Positions 60,759-64,000 of a stretch of 64,000 nucleotides of DNA are shown here, piece after piece. Within the stretch, counting starts at the first letter, position 1, and each line of letters begins with the position of its first letter. The position numbers were made by a program, and so were the translations under genes. Source of the DNA: Thalassococcus halodurans (GTDB taxonomy: Bacteria > Pseudomonadota > Alphaproteobacteria > Rhodobacterales > Rhodobacteraceae); the NCBI RefSeq assembly GCF_900108225.1, contig NZ_FNUZ01000005.1:124001-188000 (forward strand), in the 5' to 3' direction. The notes beneath the pieces were generated by a model. It searched no databases. It was given only the letters and a program-made list of their open reading frames with translations, and had not been told where the DNA came from.

Positions 60759-62263
60759 AGGATGGGGTCCTTCAAAGGTTCGGCGCACAGGGGTTCGCCC
60801 GTGACCTGAGTATTTTCGGCAATCATGGGGATGTGGCGGACGGGCGTTTGGCCCTCGGCCATCAGGGGTTCGGCGGGTTCGGCATCGGGGTCGAACGTGA
60901 CCGAGAAATATTCCAGCCGCACATTGGTGATCGGGCTTTCGGGCAGGCCCAGCATCGCGGCACCCGCCAACTTTGCCATCTTGGCCGTCACGTTGCGGAC
61001 AAGGATATTGTCGATCGCAGGCGTTTTTTCAGTGATGGCGGCGGGTTTGCGGGATTGCACCCAATCATCGCTGCCATCGGGGTCGCAGAAGTAATAGGCG
61101 TTGGCGACAACGGGTGTGTCCACATGGGTCATGTCCACGCGCTCCATCACCACATTGGCGACGCGCCCGCCACGTCCACGGCGGGTTTTGATGCGCAGGC
61201 CGCGGTCGGTCCGGTCGAACGTGCAGTCGGTGATGGTGACATCGGTGATGTCGCCGGACATTTCCGAGCCGAGGACGACGGCCCCATGGCCGCGTTCCAT
61301 CAAGCAATGGGTGACGGTCAGGCCCGTGGTCGGCGCCAGGTGATCAGCCTCGCCCTGATCCCCGCGCTTGCCGGCCTTTACCGCGATACAGTCGTCGCCC
61401 ACGCTGAAATGCAGACCCGTCAGGGTCACGTCACAGCAGCTTTCGGGGTTCAGGCCATCGGTGTTCGGGCTGTCGGCAGGGTTCTGGATATGCAGGGCCG
61501 AGGCCGTAAGCCGGTCGCAGCGGAAGGGGTGAACCGTCCAACTGGGCGAATTGCGGATGGTCAAGCCCGAGATCTGGACATCGTCCGACCACGCCAGAAA
61601 CAGCGTGCGCGGGCGGCGGGCATCGCGGCGGGTGGATTTGGGCCACGACCACCAATCGCCCCTGTCGCCACCACCATCAATCACGCCCCTGCCCGTCAGG
61701 ATCAGGCCGTGGCAGTCGATGGCTGTAACCGGCGCCGCAAAGGCGGCTTCTGGCAGACCTTCCCAACTGGACAGAGGGCGGCCTGTGTCATCGCGCGCAG
61801 GCAGGATCGGCCAGTCGGACCAATCACCATGGGCGTTCAGCTCGGCCCCTTCGGGCAGATAGAACGTCATCCGCGGTTTCAGAAAAATCGGTCCGATGGT
61901 GTAGCGACCCGGCGCAATGCGCAGGGTGCCGCCCTCGGGCGTAGCATCAATCGCGCGCTGGATCGCGGCGGAGTTGTCGGCGGCGCGGGGATCGGCCCCG
62001 AAGTTGCGCGCATCCACCAGACCGGCACATTTCAGCGTGCGGAAACGCAGACGCCCCAACGGCGTGGTCAGGCAGTATTCGGTATCCGGCGTCAGGTTTT
62101 CGAAAAACAGCGGAGCCACAGTGGCCTTGCCCGACGCGCAGGGTTTGTCACCACAGCTGAGTTGCCAGCTGATCGGAACCGGCACGGCATAGCGTGCGCC
62201 GCCCGGGGCCAGCAAAAGACTTGCTGTCCGCGAAGACAGCTGGAGAACGCGAAGATCGCTCAT
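60752..62263 (-). CDS. GH28 polygalacturonase-type glycosidase, cytoplasmic
   Basis: A 503-residue beta-helix enzyme. The four GH28 motifs are present: NTDG (Asp269), GDDC (Asp290/Asp291), GHG (His326) and RIK (357-359). An N-terminal fibronectin-III-like part (1-80) precedes the helix. No signal peptide, so it probably trims imported oligogalacturonides as an exo-enzyme. ATG 62263 is preferred to a TTG six bases upstream. The Fn3-plus-GH28 layout matches exo-polygalacturonases. Confidence 0.92.
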   Translation of the reverse strand: MSDLRVLQLSSRTASLLLAPGGARYAVPVPISWQLSCGDKPCASGKATVAPLFFENLTPDTEYCLTTPLGRLRFRTLKCAGLVDARNFGADPRAADNSAAIQRAIDATPEGGTLRIAPGRYTIGPIFLKPRMTFYLPEGAELNAHGDWSDWPILPARDDTGRPLSSWEGLPEAAFAAPVTAIDCHGLILTGRGVIDGGGDRGDWWSWPKSTRRDARRPRTLFLAWSDDVQISGLTIRNSPSWTVHPFRCDRLTASALHIQNPADSPNTDGLNPESCCDVTLTGLHFSVGDDCIAVKAGKRGDQGEADHLAPTTGLTVTHCLMERGHGAVVLGSEMSGDITDVTITDCTFDRTDRGLRIKTRRGRGGRVANVVMERVDMTHVDTPVVANAYYFCDPDGSDDWVQSRKPAAITEKTPAIDNILVRNVTAKMAKLAGAAMLGLPESPITNVRLEYFSVTFDPDAEPAEPLMAEGQTPVRHIPMIAENTQVTGEPLCAEPLKDPILC

Positions 62264-62287
62264 AGACAAACCATTGTTCGAAAAGGC

Positions 62288-62322
62288 GGGGCGTCTGCGG
62301 GTTAGAGGACAGCAGACGCCCC
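62288..62322 (-). terminator. intercistronic hairpin between the binding protein and GH28
   Basis: A perfect eleven-base stem GGGGCGTCTGC / GCAGACGCCCC with a 13-base loop, followed on the minus strand by GCCTTTT. It lies just after the binding-protein stop. It would allow partial termination, giving high binding protein and lower enzyme levels. Confidence 0.7.
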
Positions 62323-62332
62323 GTCAGGAGGA

Positions 62333-63595
62333 TTACGAGTCGATGTCAGCCAAGGCTTCTTCGATGCCGTAAATCATCTCGTCCGCTGCCGTTTCGGCAT
62401 CCACTTCGCCGTAGGCAAACAGCTCGAGATTGTCTTGCATCGCCGAACGGACGTCGGGATGCTCCATGAACGGGTGGATCGCCGGACCGGCCGCTGCCAG
62501 AACCTTGGCCTGCGCTTCGATCTGAACCGGCTTGATGGCGTCATTGGCCAGAAGCTGTTCACGCGCGGCGGTCGAGGACGGCACACCACGGGCGGTGCCC
62601 ATGGCCGCAATGCCTTCGGGTTCGTTCAGCAGGCAGTTCAAGACCTGAGCGGCGGCTTCCTTGTTCTCGGAATTGGCCGAGATCGAGAAGACCATGGATG
62701 CCTTACGGTAGATGCCCGGTGTCTGCTGGCCATCCTGGCTAAGCAGATCGACGTAGGCCAGTTCCTGACCATCTTCCAGCGGATCGTTGATTTTGAAGTA
62801 GGTGGAATCCCACTGGTAGGTGCCCGCGATCTTGCCCTTGGCCCATGCCGGATCTTCGTGCAGCGCCTTGACGCCCGATGCCTGCGCGGCCTTCCAGTTG
62901 TTGATCACGTGGTTGTCGACCAGCGTCTGGTAGAAGTTGATCGCGTCGATCAGTTCTTCTTTGGACCACAGGATTTTGTTCGTCTCGGGGTCGATCAGTG
63001 GCTTGCCGGTTTTCTGCGTGCCGTAAAGCGTGACGATCAGCGTCGCGTCCAGCTTGGTTGCTTCGAACGGGAAGTAATCGTCGCCCAGCTTTTCCTTGAA
63101 CACAGGGCCAGCCGCGATCAGTTCGTCCCATGTGGTGGGAAGCGGAACGCCCGCTTTGTCGAAGGTGGTTTTGTTGAACACGAACAGACGGCCTGTTGTG
63201 GACACCGGCAGGCCGTTCAGCTTGCCCTTCATGGTGCCTGCAGCCAGCTGATCAGCAGACCACTGGCCCAGATCGATTGTGCCGGACAGTTCGTTCAGAT
63301 CGGCAAAGCCTGTGCCACGGGCGGAAAAGATCGGCAGCCACGGCCAGTTGATCTGCATAATGTCGGCCTCGGTCCGGCCTGCGATCTGGGTCGCGACCTT
63401 TTCAAAGTGGCCGGACCAGCCGGTGAATTCAGGCTTAACGTTGTGGCCGTACTTTTCGCCACAGACCTTGATGCCTTCTTGCGTGGCCGCGTGACGGCTG
63501 TCGCCGCCCCACCAGCTCATGCGCAGGTCGGCAGCAGAGGCCGTGCCCGCAAGCGCAGTTGTGGCAAGGGCAAGTCCCAATACAGTCAGTTTCAT
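62333..63595 (-). CDS. sugar ABC transporter substrate-binding protein (oligogalacturonide type, inferred)
   Basis: A 420-residue family-1 binding protein with signal peptide MKLTVLGLALATTALAGTASA and motifs such as LRMSWWGGDSRHAATQEGI and ADIMQINWPWLPIF. The WWGGDSRH start resembles binding proteins linked with pectin oligomer uptake. ATG 63595 has GAGGA upstream; an extension to 63667 is unlikely. Pectin enzymes follow on the same strand, so an oligogalacturonide ligand is inferred. Confidence 0.88.
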   Translation of the reverse strand: MKLTVLGLALATTALAGTASAADLRMSWWGGDSRHAATQEGIKVCGEKYGHNVKPEFTGWSGHFEKVATQIAGRTEADIMQINWPWLPIFSARGTGFADLNELSGTIDLGQWSADQLAAGTMKGKLNGLPVSTTGRLFVFNKTTFDKAGVPLPTTWDELIAAGPVFKEKLGDDYFPFEATKLDATLIVTLYGTQKTGKPLIDPETNKILWSKEELIDAINFYQTLVDNHVINNWKAAQASGVKALHEDPAWAKGKIAGTYQWDSTYFKINDPLEDGQELAYVDLLSQDGQQTPGIYRKASMVFSISANSENKEAAAQVLNCLLNEPEGIAAMGTARGVPSSTAAREQLLANDAIKPVQIEAQAKVLAAAGPAIHPFMEHPDVRSAMQDNLELFAYGEVDAETAADEMIYGIEEALADIDS

Positions 63596-63617
63596 CGTCA
63601 GTTTCCTCCCTGGACGA

Positions 63618-64000
63618 TTATGAATTCTGGTCAGCCAGCGACACGTTTTCGCCGGTCTCCGGATCAAAAAGATGCAGACGTGCCGCGATGGGTCTTAGGC
63701 CCACTTTGTCGCCACGTTGCAGGGTGGTGTCGAAACGTTCGGTCGGCACGACGGCGACAAAGGTCGCGTCACCGACACGGGCATGAACGTTGACCTCGTG
63801 CCCCATAAACTCGAGGTTCGAGATCGTTCCGCTGAACGCCTCTGCGGCACCGTCTTCGAGCACCTCAAGGTGCTGCGGACGGATGCCCAAGGTGACAGGC
63901 CCATCCGCGGTTTGCAGACGTGCTGTCAGGTCTGGTCCTGCCATGATGGTTTGTCCGGCAAGGGTCAGACGGGCTGCGCCGTTGCTGCTAAGAACAGCAG
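63618..64000 (-). CDS. ABC transporter ATP-binding protein, C-terminal part (partial)
   Basis: The frame is open to the window edge. The visible 127 residues form the TOBE/MOI regulatory domain of a UgpC/MsmK-type ATPase (VTLGIRPQHLEVLEDG, GHEVNVHARVG, GLRPIAARLHLFDPETG). The Walker motifs lie outside. It is upstream of the binding-protein gene by 22 bp and probably powers the same importer; the permeases are presumably beyond the edge. Confidence 0.85.
   Translation of the reverse strand, partial: AVLSSNGAARLTLAGQTIMAGPDLTARLQTADGPVTLGIRPQHLEVLEDGAAEAFSGTISNLEFMGHEVNVHARVGDATFVAVVPTERFDTTLQRGDKVGLRPIAARLHLFDPETGENVSLADQNS

Noticed and set aside
60833-62305. A 490-codon plus-strand frame
   Set aside because: Antisense to the GH28 gene, which has all four catalytic motifs.
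1-64000. CRISPR arrays, rRNA or tRNA genes
   Set aside because: No regularly spaced direct repeats, no rRNA-like conserved blocks and no cloverleaf-like sequences with TTCRANY loops were noticed on reading; a dedicated scan (tRNAscan, Infernal) would settle it.

Overview
The window looks like a chromosomal segment of a marine alphaproteobacterium of the Rhodobacteraceae (Roseobacter group). This rests on high GC with sharp third-position bias, a fbc-type cytochrome bc1 operon whose haem and Fe-S ligands fall at the residue numbers known from Rhodobacter, a urease operon with small extra genes, and many solute-binding-protein ABC transporters. No rRNA, tRNA, CRISPR array, prophage or insertion sequence was seen. 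The species is not identified; this is inference from gene content.

Layout. 0-13 kb is mostly housekeeping: a thioesterase, uvrC, a pteridine-reductase-like SDR, a Ca2+/Na+ exchanger, a 55-residue membrane microprotein, a short SppA-type protease, petABC (bc1 complex), an outer-membrane barrel, pssA-psd, a GST, and DUF484-xerC. 13-17 kb holds thiBPQ behind a TPP riboswitch, with aroC divergent. 17.9-24.4 kb is a complete urease operon (ureD-A-x-B-x-x-C-E-F-G) with three non-canonical inserts; ureD seems to use an ATT start. 24.6-27.9 kb is a tungstate-type ABC operon (tupB-C-A) ending in a HTH plus binding-protein-like regulator and preceded by a terminator-like hairpin and a large inverted repeat. 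An MscS channel and a small islet with an orphan Imm11-like gene follow.

30.4-43.6 kb is a galactoside catabolic locus. An IclR regulator and an ABC ATPase lie on the minus strand. On the plus strand an operon encodes a sugar binding protein, two permeases, GH36 alpha-galactosidase, an IlvD/Edd-type sugar-acid dehydratase, an SDR, KDGal kinase, KDPGal aldolase and GH42 beta-galactosidase. Galactosides are imported, hydrolysed in the cytoplasm, and galactose is probably oxidised by the De Ley-Doudoroff route. Two tandem operator-like repeats lie in the divergent promoter.

43.6-51 kb holds an RNA methyltransferase, glpD, an orphan APC-like permease, an AT-rich HNH-like gene that looks recently acquired, and a feruloyl-CoA-synthase-like ligase divergent from a MarR regulator across a perfect palindrome. 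51-57.4 kb is a sulfide/persulfide cluster: SulP, a rhodanese/phosphatase-like-SQR fusion, an ETHE1-type persulfide dioxygenase, two YeeE/YedE halves, DUF2892 and a Crp/Fnr regulator with a single cysteine. 57.4-64 kb is a pectin-fragment locus: DUF1868 2H phosphoesterase, pectinesterase, GH105, GH28, a binding protein and the end of an ABC ATPase that runs off the window. All three pectin enzymes lack signal peptides, so they probably act on imported oligomers.

The best candidates for new biology are the HNH-like islet with a broken zinc ligand, the tungstate regulator and its inverted repeat, the orphan immunity gene, the Lys/Ala/Pro-rich protein inside the urease operon, and the DUF1868 protein in the pectin operon.
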